From Epiperipatus broadwayi (Eukaryota > Onychophora > Udeonychophora > Euonychophora > Peripatidae), in assembly GCA_028023455.1 (NCBI GenBank), contig JAQFVV010012395.1:682001-746000 (forward strand): 64,000 bases of DNA, given 5' to 3'. Below the pieces are notes generated by a model, which saw nothing but the letters and a program-made list of their open reading frames with translations, was not told the origin of the DNA and ran no database searches. Positions 13,701 through 26,554 of the stretch are shown here, piece by piece; within the stretch, counting starts at the first letter, position 1, and each line of letters starts with the position of its first letter. A program made the translations under genes and the position numbers.

Positions 13701-14169
13701 CATAACTTCAAAATCATATGAAAAAAATCAGCATAAAACAGGACCCAGGTGTATTATGCGCATATAAGGAGAATGTAAACTTACAGAATGAGAATTTAAA
13801 TTTATGGAATGACAAGGGAGATATTCGTGATATACACACGGATATGTAAGTTCCTGCTATATGAATGCTGGTCAAACACAGTCATTGACCGAATCCTGCA
13901 TGAAATATAAACTTAGCCTTGCCGCAAAGATGTACAGGCATGTGTACGCCTATTATATCAATCATAGACACTGTATGAGTATCAGCGATAGAATTGAGCA
14001 TCAGAGAAGTTACTTATGGAATGGACTAATTGATCCATGGAAGCTGGACTGTCAGTGAACTGTTAGAAGGGATTATTATCCAAAGTATTGTACATTGTTA
14101 TTATATAAAGTTACTATAGCTTGTCAGTTTCATTTCACTTCATCCTGGATATTTTTCAGTGTACTTGTT
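10736..14169. other. Intron, unassigned, with GC-richer islands
   Basis: The stretch has GC-richer islands near 10740-10920, 11400-11760, 12350-12600 and 13240-13340, where short open frames occur. None resembles a known protein or a spliced exon. They may be eroded transposons. Confidence 0.4.
12826..12855. repeat. Perfect 30-bp palindrome
   Basis: The two 15-bp arms GAATTCATTTTCTAA and TTAGAAAATGAATTC are exact reverse complements with no spacer. Similar but imperfect motifs follow at 12865-12905. Confidence 0.85.
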
Positions 14170-14470
14170 CACAGGAATCTCATGTTTCCTGAGCTGTATC
14201 CGGCATAACCTGATCTGGGCGAGTAAGATTGCAGTGAGCTGCAACTCTTCTGGCGCTGTTTGGGAAACCAAACAGATAAATTTTCTAGCGGTTGTTAATC
14301 TCTTTAGTGCTGCTTCCCCTGATGGGCAGTAAATATTGTTGTAGGGGGTGGCATCAGCAAGCATTGGGTAATGCCATTCATTCTTTGCTTGGTGCAATAT
14401 ACTCATCAGTAAGCAAATCAACCACCAGAGGGGGGGGGTGAAACCCCAGTTCGCTTACATCACATCACAT
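14170..14470. repeat. GC-richer repeat-like block ending in a CATCACATCACAT tail
   Basis: A minus-strand frame of 93 codons covers most of this block but resembles nothing known to me. The block ends at 14458-14470 in CATCACATCACAT, the same short tail found after the LINE fragment that follows. It may be the 3' end of another retrotransposon copy. Confidence 0.35.
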
Positions 14471-14829
14471 TAGTCTGTAAATTGTATAAGGAAGGAATAG
14501 AAAATATTAGGCATCTGTTAATTGAATGTAAATGCTTGAAAGCAGAAAGGGTACAAATAATGGAATTATGGAAGAATAAATATGAAAAAAGTGATTATAC
14601 AGAAAGTGGATTATTGGTTTTTATGCTGGGTTTGTGAAAAGATAACGGGGATTTAGATATAAAGGCAATAGAAGTGACAAAGATTATGTTGTGGAAATGG
14701 GATGGAGCAGAATATGGGAAAACTTAGAGTGGGAAATAGAAGGTAAAGTGGCTAACAGCTTTCTCTGGGCATAGTTGCTGAGAGATTCCGGACTCCGTTT
14801 AAGGAGAAGTCACAGTGCATCACATCACA
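14471..14829 (+). pseudogene. LINE C-terminal (HLLIEC-type) fragment
   Basis: Translation on the + strand gives C..YKEGIENIRHLLIECKCL, the Cys/His motif found near the C-terminus of several LINE ORF2 proteins. It is followed by a downstream region (MELWKNKY and similar) interrupted by stops. The fragment ends at CATCACATCACA (14818-14829), which also occurs just before it at 14458. That repeat could be a target duplication or the microsatellite 3' tail of this LINE type. Only the last part of the element is present, as expected for 5'-truncated insertion. Confidence 0.6.
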
Positions 14830-15334
14830 ATGTATTCTGGCTATCTAGTGAACTCATTTATATAGTTCTGATAAATAAAGCAGCAGACAGCTCTCCATAT
14901 AAATTTTTTTATTTGTTACAAATTTTTATGCAATTTATTATCATTGAAATATTTTATTTAGAAACAACTGTTCTCTATGAGACTCATTTTTTTTGCCCAT
15001 CATAATGTCACATATGAATTTTGTTCTTATTTAAAATATAATTAAATTCTTATGCAGTAGTAATCTAAAAAAGAAAATCTAAATTGAAATGGAAAATAAT
15101 ATTTACTGTAGTATATTATCTGTAGATTCAAAATTGAAATTTTCCTATATGTATAGGATGGGCTAACTGACAGATAAAATACTTGTTGATAATACTTGAC
15201 TATTTATAATGCTACTTTAATATTGCTTTTCATCTTTTTAATTTATTCCATCGCATAAAATAATAAAGCCATTCACATCATAGAAATTCAAAAGTATACG
15301 TATAAAACTTAATTAAAACTAAATTTTACACCAT
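14830..15334. other. Intron, unassigned
   Basis: AT-rich sequence without a recognisable gene or repeat. Confidence 0.5.
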
Positions 15335-16378
15335 GTTTCTCTGAAAATAAGTCCTAACATTTTCAGAATGCTCGTAATATGTCCTACCGCAAATATTAAC
15401 CTTAGTTAAATTGTCTACCAGATGGACATGTTTCTCTGAAAAGAAGCCCTAGCATAATTTTTCAGGATGCTCATAATATGTCCTACCGCAAATATTAACC
15501 CTAGTTAAGATTGTCTACCAGATGGATGGATTCGTTTGTTGAAACACAAAACAGGATATATTTAATTATAAAGTAATGAATGTATAAATATATATTATCG
15601 ACATTAATAATTTTAAATAAATGACAATATAAATTATAATTAATTATTTGTAAATAACCAAGAGTGTCCTTTTGATGAGAAATAAATGCCTATGTATAAA
15701 TATCACAAAACTTGGTGGCACTTGTGCAGTAGACTGTTTTTATTGGGAGTGATTATTCTCTGAAAAGTTTTAGCAACACTGAGGAGGAGATAGCCATGTA
15801 TGTGCTAGTCGTAGTATATCACTACTAACTTTGCAATGATCTTACTTGCTTCAGTTGATGAGCTTTAAAAGCTGCAACATATCTCTGGTATTTATTGCTC
15901 TCCAACGTTCCATGAGAGAGAGAGAGAATGACATGGATATTTGAGAGACAATTTTGTTACAACTTTTACAAGTGCGATGATAATCTGGGGCTATTATGAA
16001 TAGTTTGGAAAGTTTTTTCAATATGTTGTGTGTTATAATGGACATATTTAATGTGCTCATGTAAAATACAGAAACGTTTTCTGAATTTTTACGCCTCCAT
16101 TTTTCTTCATTTTATGTGGACAATCATTCTTAACTGTAACCATTTTTGTTACTATTTAATTCTCATAGATTTTCACTTTTTGTCCCCAGATGAGTCGCAA
16201 GAATCTGAAATAGAGATATGACGATGCTCCAGAAAAAGACGACGTGACTATATTAGAATAAATGTACAATTTTATACAATAATTAGATTTTTGGACATGA
16301 AAAAATAAAATAAACGCTAAGGTTTTTTTTGGAGCAAAAATTAATATAAGATTTGGTTTTATTTTCAGGGAAATACAG
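15335..16378. mobile_element. Tigger/pogo-like DNA transposon remnant
   Basis: The left end reads CCATGTTTCTCTGAAAATAA and the right end, in reverse complement, reads TACTGTATTTCCCTGAAAATAA, giving inverted termini next to TA. From memory this resembles terminal repeats of Tigger-like elements of the Tc1/mariner superfamily. Just inside the left end, a segment of about 100 bp containing TATGTCCTACCGCAAATATT is duplicated in tandem (15340-15422 and 15427-15525). No transposase is legible, although a 69-codon minus-strand frame sits at 15851-16060. It is probably non-autonomous or decayed. Confidence 0.45.
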
Positions 16379-18705
16379 TATTATTTAAATCACTGGTTGA
16401 AAAACAGACTAATTTCAAATAATGCTGCTAATGAATAGAGCCAAGTCATAGAAATGGCAACTAACTATACACAAAAAACTTATTTTATGAATTAAAATTT
16501 CATATTAATATGTTCATGTAATTTGCATTCAAACATGTTTGAATACTGAATTTCTTATTGAGGAAATTTGCTTGAATTTATGCAAGATTTCTGAGTTTAT
16601 TTCAATTCTTTTTGGAGGAATTATTTAAAATTAATTTCAAGATACCTTGTTAAATGAAATAGCCAAGTCACTTTACTCCAATTTTAGTACAAATAATTTT
16701 AGAAATCATATTTGAAGTAATAATTCCATAAGAAAAGATAGTTTTTATGAAGTGTCAATACTTTAAAACAAATTTTTATAAAGATTGCTAGTAATTCTAC
16801 AAACAACAATAATATTACTTACCTAGTAAAGATTTATTAAAAATTATCTAAAACATTTAAAATTAGATTTTTGTTTTATATGTATGTGATTTTAAAAAAA
16901 TGAGTGGTGGGAGAGATGAAGGATCTACATAAATTATGCTAAAAATTATTACTAGTGCTTTACAAATAATTTTATTTTTTGCTATTAAGGCTTTGACGAT
17001 TTTATATTGCTAAAGCTATTAATATATGGTGTATCTGAATTTAGTTCAGTCCCATATGGCTGTTTAAGTTAGATAGCTGGATTGGAAGACATATGGATGT
17101 TTGAAAATTTCAGATTTTCTACTTAATAGTTATCCATTAGATAAAGTGCTGGGCTTGTCCTAATATTTTTAATCTAATGCTTGAATATCCTGGCACCTTA
17201 CTGACGAAGCCAGTAGCAGAAACCGGTCTGAAATTGAGAATATTCTGCAATGCTTGTTAAGAGCTTATTTGCGAGCTCTATATAAAATACTTGTGCTTTA
17301 TAAAAAAGAATTTGACTTTAAAAGAGAAAATCCTCTTAATTATTAATAACAAAGACAACATTAATGGTAATAGGATAATATAATAAAAAATCATATGAAT
17401 ATCAGAAGCAATTAATTAAACAAATGTTTTACAAATTAGTGCTAATCATTTTTTGTTTAAAATTAATGAAACAGAAAATGATAAATTTGTGAATATTTAT
17501 TTCTGCACAAACCTTTTTAAAATTTAAAAAAGAAAAAACATTCAAACTATAAAGATGACATTGGATGTTTGCCAACTTACATTAAAAGATTTTATTAATA
17601 CTTTCACAAAATAAATCCCAAAGATACTATTAACCAAAGCAGCAAGAAATATTTAAGTTCATATTTTGAATATGTTAATCTGAATTCTTAATTGAGAGTG
17701 CTTTTATTTATAAACATTTCATAGATGTATAAATAGATCAGTTCTTTTTGTCAGATTATTGTGCATTCATTATTTAGAAACTGAATCAAAATCATCTCTG
17801 ATATTAAAGATTTTATCTCTTTTTATAAAAGGCTTAACTATAATTTATGAGAAAACAAAATTGTATGACAAAATGTAGAATAACATCATTAAATAGAGAA
17901 AAGTTATAATACATAACAAAGTTTTAAATTGGTTATTGGAAATGAAAATATCTTCACATTAATGTAGTTTCATGCTAATACTTTGAAAAATATAGCCACT
18001 ATATACAATTCATATCAGAAGGAGGCATAAGTTAGTAAGAATGATATATATTGAGACAGGCAATCTGATTATTACAAATATTACAGATTAAGGCATGTTC
18101 TTTAGGTCCAACTAGTTTGAAATTGGATTATGTATATGAAACTAAAGATTGTTTCATGATTTCAGATAGTTGGGTATGGGTGTACTCTGAGAAAGAAGCA
18201 ATGACTTTCTAAAAGTGATTTACCTTTATCATAATGAAATTTAAGATCTAATTGATGATTGTGTTGATGAAGGTCCATTTATCTTTACATATTACAAGAA
18301 ATGTATGGTGTAGTGTGTGAAATTAGATTCATGTGGACATGTTTTCAGAAATTGTAAAATTCCTTTACTTCTCATTAATAGCCACTATTATGATGATTGC
18401 AGCAATTCCTCAACAATGAATGTATAAAAAATAATTCAATATTCCACTTTTCTCTTTTACTGTCCATTTGTGAAACTTTTAGTGCTAGGGCTATAATACT
18501 GATACAGTCCTGTGCACAGTATCCAGCTAATATATAGAAAAATGAAAAATTTAATAGAAAGAGCAGGAAATTACCATTTATATTTTTTTAGGTTTTAAAA
18601 TTTGAATAATGATAATATTCAAGTAACAAATGGTAGAGGTTAATAGGTATACAGTAATGTGTTATGATATTAACGTATCAAAACAACATATGAAAGCATT
18701 ACAAA
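16379..18705. other. Intron, unassigned
   Basis: AT-rich sequence with no open frame above the size expected by chance and no repeat that I can pair within the window. Confidence 0.5.
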
Positions 18706-18713
18706 TAAAAATT

Positions 18714-20171
18714 GGTAGTTGTAAACTATTCACTGTACAGCCTGTGGTGGCGCTGTTGCTAGTTAAAAACATAGCGATATAACATTACCGGGCCTCTAGA
18801 TTTTTTTTTTTGGCTCTAATATATCGTATTTTGTCATACGGCTATTGTTGTTTTTTTTTTTGGATTGACATAATTATTTGTCCTTTTTTTTTGTCATTTG
18901 ATCAAGTTAAAACTATAATGGACACTTTTACTTTTTTTTTTGTATCTCAAAAGTACACAATTTTGATATACGACTTTTTTTGGGGGGGGGGGATTTCGAT
19001 TCTAAATATACTGTTTTGATTTACAGATGTCTTTTTTTTTTTTCTGGATTCGATTGATTTAAAAGTATAAGGGACACTTGTAATTTTTCTGGATCTCAAA
19101 TATACACACATTTTTACATATGACTTACTTTTTTTTTTTTTTTTGGCTTTTAATATACTGTATTTTTTTGTAACAGACGTCTTTTTTTTTTTTTTAATTT
19201 AGAATCGACACTTTTTAAAATTTTTAAAAATGCGGGTTGCTGTTGATTGATTTAGAAAAAAATGTAATCCAAGCTGTCAAACAAACTCCGCCTCAGATGG
19301 GTATTTGCTTATAAACGAAAAGAAAAAACCTTTTTTGGTATTTTGACTAAGATATCGATCAAGAGAGTCGATTCTCTTCCGACCAAAAGAAGCGTAAAGT
19401 TGTTGATTGATTTGAAAAGAATTCGAAGCTGTCAAACCAACCCCGCCGCACTCGGCTGTAAAACCCTACCCTTTTAACACTGACATTCTGGGTGTGAATT
19501 AATTGACTTACAGATCCAAATAATCACAAACAAAACACAGATTCTTTTCAATCAAATAAATTTATTCCCCATGTCTGAACTAAACCAAATTAATTGCATC
19601 CCTTTCTCGCTTTGGGACATCCCCCAATTGCAATAACGTGATAGCCATTTTGGTATTCTTTTGTTAGTCTCATCCGAGTCGCGACAGAAAACGGTACTTT
19701 TTCGCCAACAACTACAATCATCTGACAGAGACATTGATATCTTTTTTGGGTTGCAAATAACAACGAACCCAACCAAAAAACAAGCTTGGACAAATCTCAA
19801 GAATGCGATAATAATTACTAGTACGCAAAAAGATCTCAGTTGGGAAATACAGAAAATCATCAACATACAAACAGTTGGAAAACATTCCACTGCACACACA
19901 CTCAGATTCAATTCGAGCGAGAATGAGCGAGAATACAAATTGGCTCACTATGCATAGGAATTCACGCCGCGATGAAAAAGCAGCAAACTATACGATCGTA
20001 TAGTGTTGTTAGTTTAGACGTAGGGTTAGTGACCGCGGATTCTAACCACTATATCTATTGTCTCTTCTAGTCGTGTATTAGCCGTAAGGTTGGGCCGCGA
20101 AAATGGTATTCTGTGTTTTTACACAGAAACAGCGCCACCACAGGCTGTACAGTGAATAGTTTACAATTACC
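18714..20171. mobile_element. Merlin-like non-autonomous element with exact 8-bp target duplication
   Basis: The element is 1,458 bp. It is flanked by identical 8-bp copies of taaaaatt at 18706-18713 and 20172-20179. The ends are inverted repeats: left GGTAGTTGTAAACTATTCAC, right (reverse complement) GGTAATTGTAAACTATTCAC. They continue through CTGTACAGCCTGTGGTGGCG for about 45 bp with one mismatch. The terminus GGTAGTTG is the same as the left end of the Merlin-like element at 28159. The interior has a half full of poly-T tracts (18800-19210) and a GC-richer half (19230-20100). Overlapping short frames on both strands at 19552-19957 resemble no transposase, so the element probably depended on one supplied in trans. 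Confidence 0.8.
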
Positions 20172-20179
20172 TAAAAATT

Positions 20180-20946
20180 TTACAGATATCTCATCACTTA
20201 AATACTTTATGAAAAAACAAGTTTCAGTGACGTGTAATGAAATGATTTATTTATCATTTAGTTAGTGGCTTAGGAAGGAATGACATTAAATATTATATTT
20301 TTTTTCAGTTGCCCAAGCAGTTTTTTTTCTTTTAATTTTCTAAATAGGAATCTAAAAATATATGGTTCTCAGATCTGTAACTCTTCACTTAGGTAAATTT
20401 TGTTGCATTGCTTGCTTTAAAAAGGCACATGACCTATGGCAAGCCATATAGTAAATTTTAAACTAAGGTCAAAACATTGTTCAATATATTGAGCGAGACA
20501 GTACAGTTACTCAAGCATATATAATTTAAAGCCCATAAGTGCTAAATGTTTCATTTTAAAATCTGCACTTACATGTATTTCAAGATAAAAGCATATAGTT
20601 ATAAATAGTTTATTTTTTCAATGTTTCTAAGATCTATTGCACGTTATGAAAAAAATTTTAAGTAATAAATATTTCAAAGACAATTAATTATAATTAAGTA
20701 GATGAATCCACTGTAAAAATAGGATCAAGTCTTCAATGATAATGTAAATCAATTATTGTAGTGCATGTCATTTACAATAAAGGCCTCTTATTGTTGCTGC
20801 AAATGAAATAGAAATTTGTAAAAATTGAAGAATATGTATTTCCAATAAAGCTGAATCAAAGTAGCATTTGAAATTTAATTTTGTTTAAAAAATGCTTTTC
20901 ATAGCTTCCAATCATTATAAACTTTTCTTGGGAAAATGTAAGTCAA
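20180..20946. other. Intron, unassigned
   Basis: AT-rich sequence with no recognised feature. Confidence 0.5.
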
Positions 20947-21250
20947 TATAAATAATACATACAACAAATATACTAAGAAAAGTTTGTTTAAGACTTTAAA
21001 ATAGTGTTAAATACATCAACATAGTATGCTGAGCATGTTTTCAACTAACTGGTAGTCATACTCTTAGCTATAATTATCCAAGAAGATTGCTAGATTTATA
21101 GATGAATCACCACCTTCCCCGTGGATAATTATAGTTGTGAGTATGGCTACCAGTTAGTGGAAAACATGCTCAGCATACTATTTTGATGTATTTAATAGTT
21201 TTATTTTAAAGTATTAAAACAAGCTTTTTTAGTATTCATGTATGTATGAT
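20947..21250. repeat. Inverted-repeat element (foldback/MITE-like)
   Basis: Two arms of roughly 130 bp face each other. The left arm (20947-21080) contains ATAGTATGCTGAGCATGTTT and CTATAATTATCCA; the right arm (21122-21250) contains their reverse complements. The loop is about 40 bp. There is no coding capacity. The structure suggests a MITE or a hairpin insertion of unknown family. Confidence 0.75.
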
Positions 21251-21391
21251 TTCTATTGAATTTTCATAGCTTTGCATTGAAAATCTTTTAACTATTTTTA
21301 TATTAAGAATTTTAATTTAAAAAATATCAGGCTGATAAATATTTCTAAACCTTAAATTAATATTTAAGAACAGAATTTATTCAGAAAAAAT

Positions 21392-23680
21392 AGTAGTTGT
21401 TTTATAGACATTCACGCCGCATGATGGCGCGATTTATGTGCTAAAACATATAAAAACGCCGTTTACGCGGCCAAACGTACTTTCATGGCCATGTGTTACA
21501 TGTATGCAACAGTTGTTGTACTACACATTGCAGGCCGCATTGCAGTAAATTATTTCAGCGAATTCGCACACTTTTTTACGATGTCGTGTGAGGGTGTGTG
21601 TCTTACAATTATGTATAAATCGTTAATTGTAAATAAAGTTTAATTTTTTTTTTTATTGAAAGCACACTCTTTGTCCAAGCAATAATTATTAGTTTTACAC
21701 ACTTCTGTAGTCAAGTTTTAAGGTGCAAAATCTTGTCGAAGGGTATGTGTGAACAATACTTTGAAGGAGGTTACGCGTCAAATAACGTATTCTCGATAAC
21801 CTCAACGAGACAAAGAACATGGAAAAAACTTGACATTGTTCGATTCTTGCAATTAACGACCAGTTTGTTCAAGCTATACATCTGATATATTACTGTAGCC
21901 GCGAACAGCTTGTTTTTTTGAATTTATTTATATCAAAAAAAGAAACTGTAATAAATGTGAAATTTGTTGATGCATACATTAATCATTAATGCTAGTATTA
22001 AGGAATTTAACTAAAATTTGGAATGGACTACGAACGATACGCAACACATTGTTTATAATTTAATATATTTTAATTCTTAAATATAGATTAAATAAACATA
22101 AGTGCATTGAACGACACATGCAGGTGGGTTATAAAGTAAACATATATAAAACAAATATTAGCAAATAATAGAATAATAACTGAATAAGTTAAAATTTTAA
22201 TCCCAAGTTTCATTAATTGCTGTCTTAAGAAAATTAAATTATTTTCTAATTATTGTTCAAAGGTTGCAATGAATATACTAAATAGGGAATACATAAGGTG
22301 GGCCAATGTCTATAAGACCCTAAGGATAGGTTGATTTCGGTTGTTTCTGATTGCTTACAGATGGTTTCCCAAGAATTGACAACTTTTTTTTTTGTATAAA
22401 AACATATAACTTTTTTTTAAAAGAGTTTGTAAACATTTTATTACATATGTGTGTGAGACTATCCCAGGAATGGAAATTTATATACCAATGCATTTATAAA
22501 GAGTTTTTAACTGAGAATATTTCAAATTTATATTATTAATTTAAAAGAGTTGTAATGCTTCTTTAAATGTATTGCATTACGGCTTCTCTCACATATATAT
22601 GTGATTACACACATATAATAATGTTCACACAACTTCATTTAATTAGATCATTTTATTAATTTTAAATTTATAACTGCATATACATTACACGCATATAGAC
22701 ATTAATATATATATTAAATGTGTGCACATACACGTAAATATATGCTATTACACATCAAAATAAATTATTCTGATTATATACGTGGACTGTGAGGGTTCGA
22801 ACTGTTGGAAAAGATACTAACTACAATGGAACATAATAGGTGAAACGGGATGATGGCTAAATAATACCGTTTCAAGCGGAACCAAAAAAAAAACCTAATA
22901 AGTTTTAATTGTTTTGATGTTTTAAAACAAAAACAAAGTGAAACAAAAAAAAAAATTATAATAATTTTTAAATTTTTTTGTTATTTTTTTTAAAAAAAAA
23001 AGCTTACTAACTTTAGTATTTATTTTTTAAACAAAAATAGGAAACCAAAAATACAACTGTGATAAGCATACTAAGTTTTACATTGAAAAAAAGAAACCCC
23101 CCAAAAAAAGCTTAATAACTTTAGGATTTATTTTTTAAACAAAAACAGGAATCCAAAAATACAACTGTAATAAGCATATTAAGTTTTACATTGAAAAAAA
23201 AAAGAACCCCCCCAAAAAAAGCTTACTAATTAATTTTAGGATTTATTTTTTAAACAAAAATAGGAAATCAAAAATACAACCTTAATAGTAAGTTTTACAT
23301 TTAAAAAAAAAAAAGAAACCCAAAAAAAAAGCTTACTAACTTAAGGATTTATTTTTTAAACAAAATAGGAAACCAAAAATACAACCGTAATAAACGTACT
23401 AAGTTTTACATTTAAAAGACCCCCCCCCCCCCCAAAAAAAAAAAAAACCCCCGAAAAATGTTGATTTTATTTTTTATTTATTTATTTTGTTGATGTTAAT
23501 AAAAATAAATGTTTACAAAAAAAATAAAATAAAATTTGTGTTTAATTTATTTGTAAATATAAAAAAAAAGTAAAAAAACAAGGAATTAGAAAAAAAAAAA
23601 GGGCTTGGGAATGTTCATAAGTTATATTTTTTCAAGAAAAACAACGCCCTCACATGGCGTGGATATCTAAAACAACTACC
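21392..23680. mobile_element. Merlin-like non-autonomous element with exact 8-bp target duplication
   Basis: The element is 2,289 bp, bounded by the 8-bp direct repeat gaaaaaat at 21384-21391 and 23681-23688. The left terminus is AGTAGTTGTTTTATAGACAT and the right terminus, in reverse complement, is GGTAGTTGTTTTAGATATCC; both continue into CACGCC and a GGCG-containing motif. The subterminal segment with GCTAAAACA and ACGCGGCC matches the elements at 18.7 and 39.4 kb. The left half is GC-richer near the end (21411-21620). The right half is A-rich and holds a four-unit tandem repeat. No transposase motif was found. Confidence 0.8.
23000..23440. repeat. Tandem repeat, about 110-bp unit, four copies
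   Basis: Units begin at AGCTTACTAA near 23001, 23109, 23220 and 23330. Each contains GGATTTATTTTTTAAACAAA or a close variant, then AAAATACAAC and AAGTTTTACATT, and ends in a C run followed by an A run. The array lies inside the Merlin-like element at 21392-23680. Confidence 0.8.
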
Positions 23681-23688
23681 GAAAAAAT

Positions 23689-25261
23689 AAGGCAATAGCA
23701 TTTCTTTCTTTATAGATAAATGCATAACTTATGATACCATTTTATTTCACAATATGTCTGAAAACACTAAATTTAAATGAAAAAGCTGGTAGGTGCTTGA
23801 ATATAATATAAGATAATAAATATATTTAAGAGAGATTACTTTAAAAAGATAATTTGTGTTTGGACATTTATAATTGAACATTAATTCTAGTTGAGGTTAT
23901 ATGAATAAAACAATTTTACAACAATGGTATAAATAAAGGAAATAAAATATTATATTTGTTAATTTATTGCTAAATTTTTTTAGAATATGCATGGCTTTAT
24001 CAAACAGAATTTTAAATTGTTATATGATTGCATGTGCATTACATCTATTTATGATAATATTTTATTATGTAATAGAAATGTTTATAAAGTCATTGTGATA
24101 TGTTTTTGTTTATACCTGCATCCAGGTACTATCCAAGTCTGCTTGCTGTCTAAATGCAAGTAATAATTTTTTCTCCTTTATTACTTTTATTAAAAATTAA
24201 TTAATTTGATTCATATGGACCTATGTTTTACATTAGTTTGGCAAAGATTTTATAATGGCACATTGTATGATCACCTTAACCATCAATAATGGGGGGGTGT
24301 CTTATACCTTTTCATCTGATTGAATCAAATTTATCTATTTTCTATTTGTATAAATTTTAAAAAAGTTTATGGAGCAATAAAAACATAACTAGTAAATATT
24401 CTTTAATATTTTTAAAATTACTCTTTAAAAAAATATGCTTCTAACCAATGTAAAAATCTATTGTATACAAATTAACATATTAAACATCAAGTATTTAGAA
24501 TTTTAGATATTCAATTCATATTATAAAAATTACAAAAATCTTATAAAAATGATTCTGAAATAATATGTAGAATATTAAAATAGCATCTTTTAGTTCATTT
24601 ATACTTCAATGAAAAGTTTTGTCTAAATCAAGAATAAGGCATTATCCCACAATTGCATCCAGGTAAAGAGCAGGACAATAAGTTCTCAATTTATCAGTAA
24701 ATAACAGGAGATATTTTGATGAATAGAATGAATTATGTATGTCACTTATGGATTACATATGTCCCATTCTTTTATGTTTGTTACAAAGACTTTTCTTTCA
24801 GAGTAGGGTTGAGATGCACTTTGTGTTTGGATTTGTTCCTTATGAAAATAACTATTATTAATATTTAGATTATAAAAGACTATAAGTAGCATTTTATTTT
24901 GATATTTATCAGATTACACTTCATTCGAAGGCTGATCATCAGCAAATATTACTACTAAATAATTCTTTCACCATAATAAAATCTAATTCAGCATTTATTT
25001 CTTAACCAGTCGAGTGATTATTATGAAGAGACCCGTAGTTAAAAATTTTTTGGATGTAGCATGCGCCATCTCTTGGTCAATTTTGGTCGCAATTTCTTCA
25101 TTTTAGGCTTATTTGATAGGAAATTCAATGTTTAAAATTGTAGTTCTAAAAACATCCGCATATAGCGTTATATTTTTTTTTAAAAATCCATTTTCTTGAC
25201 TGCCTATTGGTTCATAGGTGTGTCTTTTTCTCTGATTGGATGCCTACCAAATCTGGAAATG
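23689..25261. other. Intron, unassigned
   Basis: AT-rich sequence. A short G run occurs near 24290. No gene is recognised. Confidence 0.5.
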
Positions 25262-25895
25262 TCTTCTAGGCGTGTTTCTAAATGACAGAATCAGAAACGA
25301 ATATGTTGTACACGTAATTGATTTTGATGTAAATAATTATATTTATTGTAATTTTTTATGTTCACAAATAAGATTATATAGTACACTATCAAAATATAAA
25401 GTTTGACTCGGAAAATTTTAAATATTACAAGAAAAATACATTTGGAGAAATAATCCGTAACAAAAAACAATTATCGCTACAGACCGTAATCAGGCATTTC
25501 TAAACTAAAAATTCAGAATTGAAAATGAAATGTAGTACGCTTTCATATTTTGAAGTAAATAATTATATCTATCACGATTTTTCATTAATTTATACAAATA
25601 TAAAGTTTGATTCCAAAAATGTTAAATATTACAAGAAAAATAAGCGCGGACAAAATCATTTCTTCAAGTCAAGTGTTTCACGCTAACGATTGTAATTTGC
25701 ACTGTAGGCGTCTCTAAAAAATAAACGACAGAAATAAAAATTAAAGGTTTTACGCGTTCGTAATTGATTTTGTAGTAAATAATTGCATCTATTGTAATTT
25801 TTTAAATTCTTAAATAAGATTTGATGTTACTTTATGGAAATATAAAGTTTGATTTGGAAAATTTTAAATTTTACAACAAAAATAAGCATGCTGGA
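25262..25895. repeat. Diverged tandem repeat, three units of about 210-240 bp
   Basis: Three units share GTAAATAATT followed by ATATAAAGTTTGA and AATATTACAAGAAAAATA or variants. The ATATAAAGTTTGA motif falls near 25397, 25601 and 25840. Each unit ends with a slightly GC-richer segment. The copies differ considerably, so the array is old. Confidence 0.65.
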
Positions 25896-26554
25896 AATAA
25901 AAAGAGAATTATTTGACAGCTGGAGAACTGAATAACGACACAATCATTGGTTGGAATATAATTCTTTTGTTTTACTGCTAGCTATTTTTTACACATTTTT
26001 CTTATATTTTTCTACAGTTATTAACATTATTTTTAATTTTTCGTTACATTTAACCAATTTGAATCTAAAATGATTCAAGTTTTAGAAGCTGAATTAAAAA
26101 AATTCTGTGTATTTTAGATTAATATTTTAACAATAGAAATCGGCTGGAAATGAAACAGACGAATCATATTGTTCTCAGATTTAAGTAGTGGGCCAATAGA
26201 AAATTAGACAAAGATTAAAAAGTTAAAAGAATCAATTAAAGGGTTAATATTACCAGTGTCTCTTATCCAAAAAAAAAAAAAAGATTGCAAATAAGAAAAA
26301 ATAAAATACCAAATAATGTTGTTTCCAAGAAATCTTAGTATTGTATTTCAAATCAGCTCTTGATTGACTTTGTCTTTTGGTCAAAAGTGTGAAAGAGAAT
26401 AAAGCCTCAAAAGTGTAATACAGTATTTTAGTAATGGAAGAAAAATTATTTCAGCAATAAGAAATAGTGACACTATACTAAAAAGAAGGATAATATCAAG
26501 AAGTATACGAAAGAGTTTAATAAAGAAATTAATAAAAAAAAACAAGAAAACTAA
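25896..26554. other. Intron, unassigned
   Basis: AT-rich sequence; no gene or paired repeat is recognised. Confidence 0.5.

Noticed and set aside
14140-14421. 93-codon minus-strand open frame
   Set aside because: No similarity is recognised, and the block looks like a retrotransposon 3' region.
19552-19957. Overlapping open frames on both strands (up to 128 codons)
   Set aside because: They lie in the GC-richer half of a non-autonomous element, are open in several frames at once and resemble no protein.
25030-26240. Additional Merlin-like element beginning CGTAGTT at 25030
   Set aside because: The GCGCCATC motif is in the wrong orientation for the family, and no matching right end or 8-bp duplication was found.
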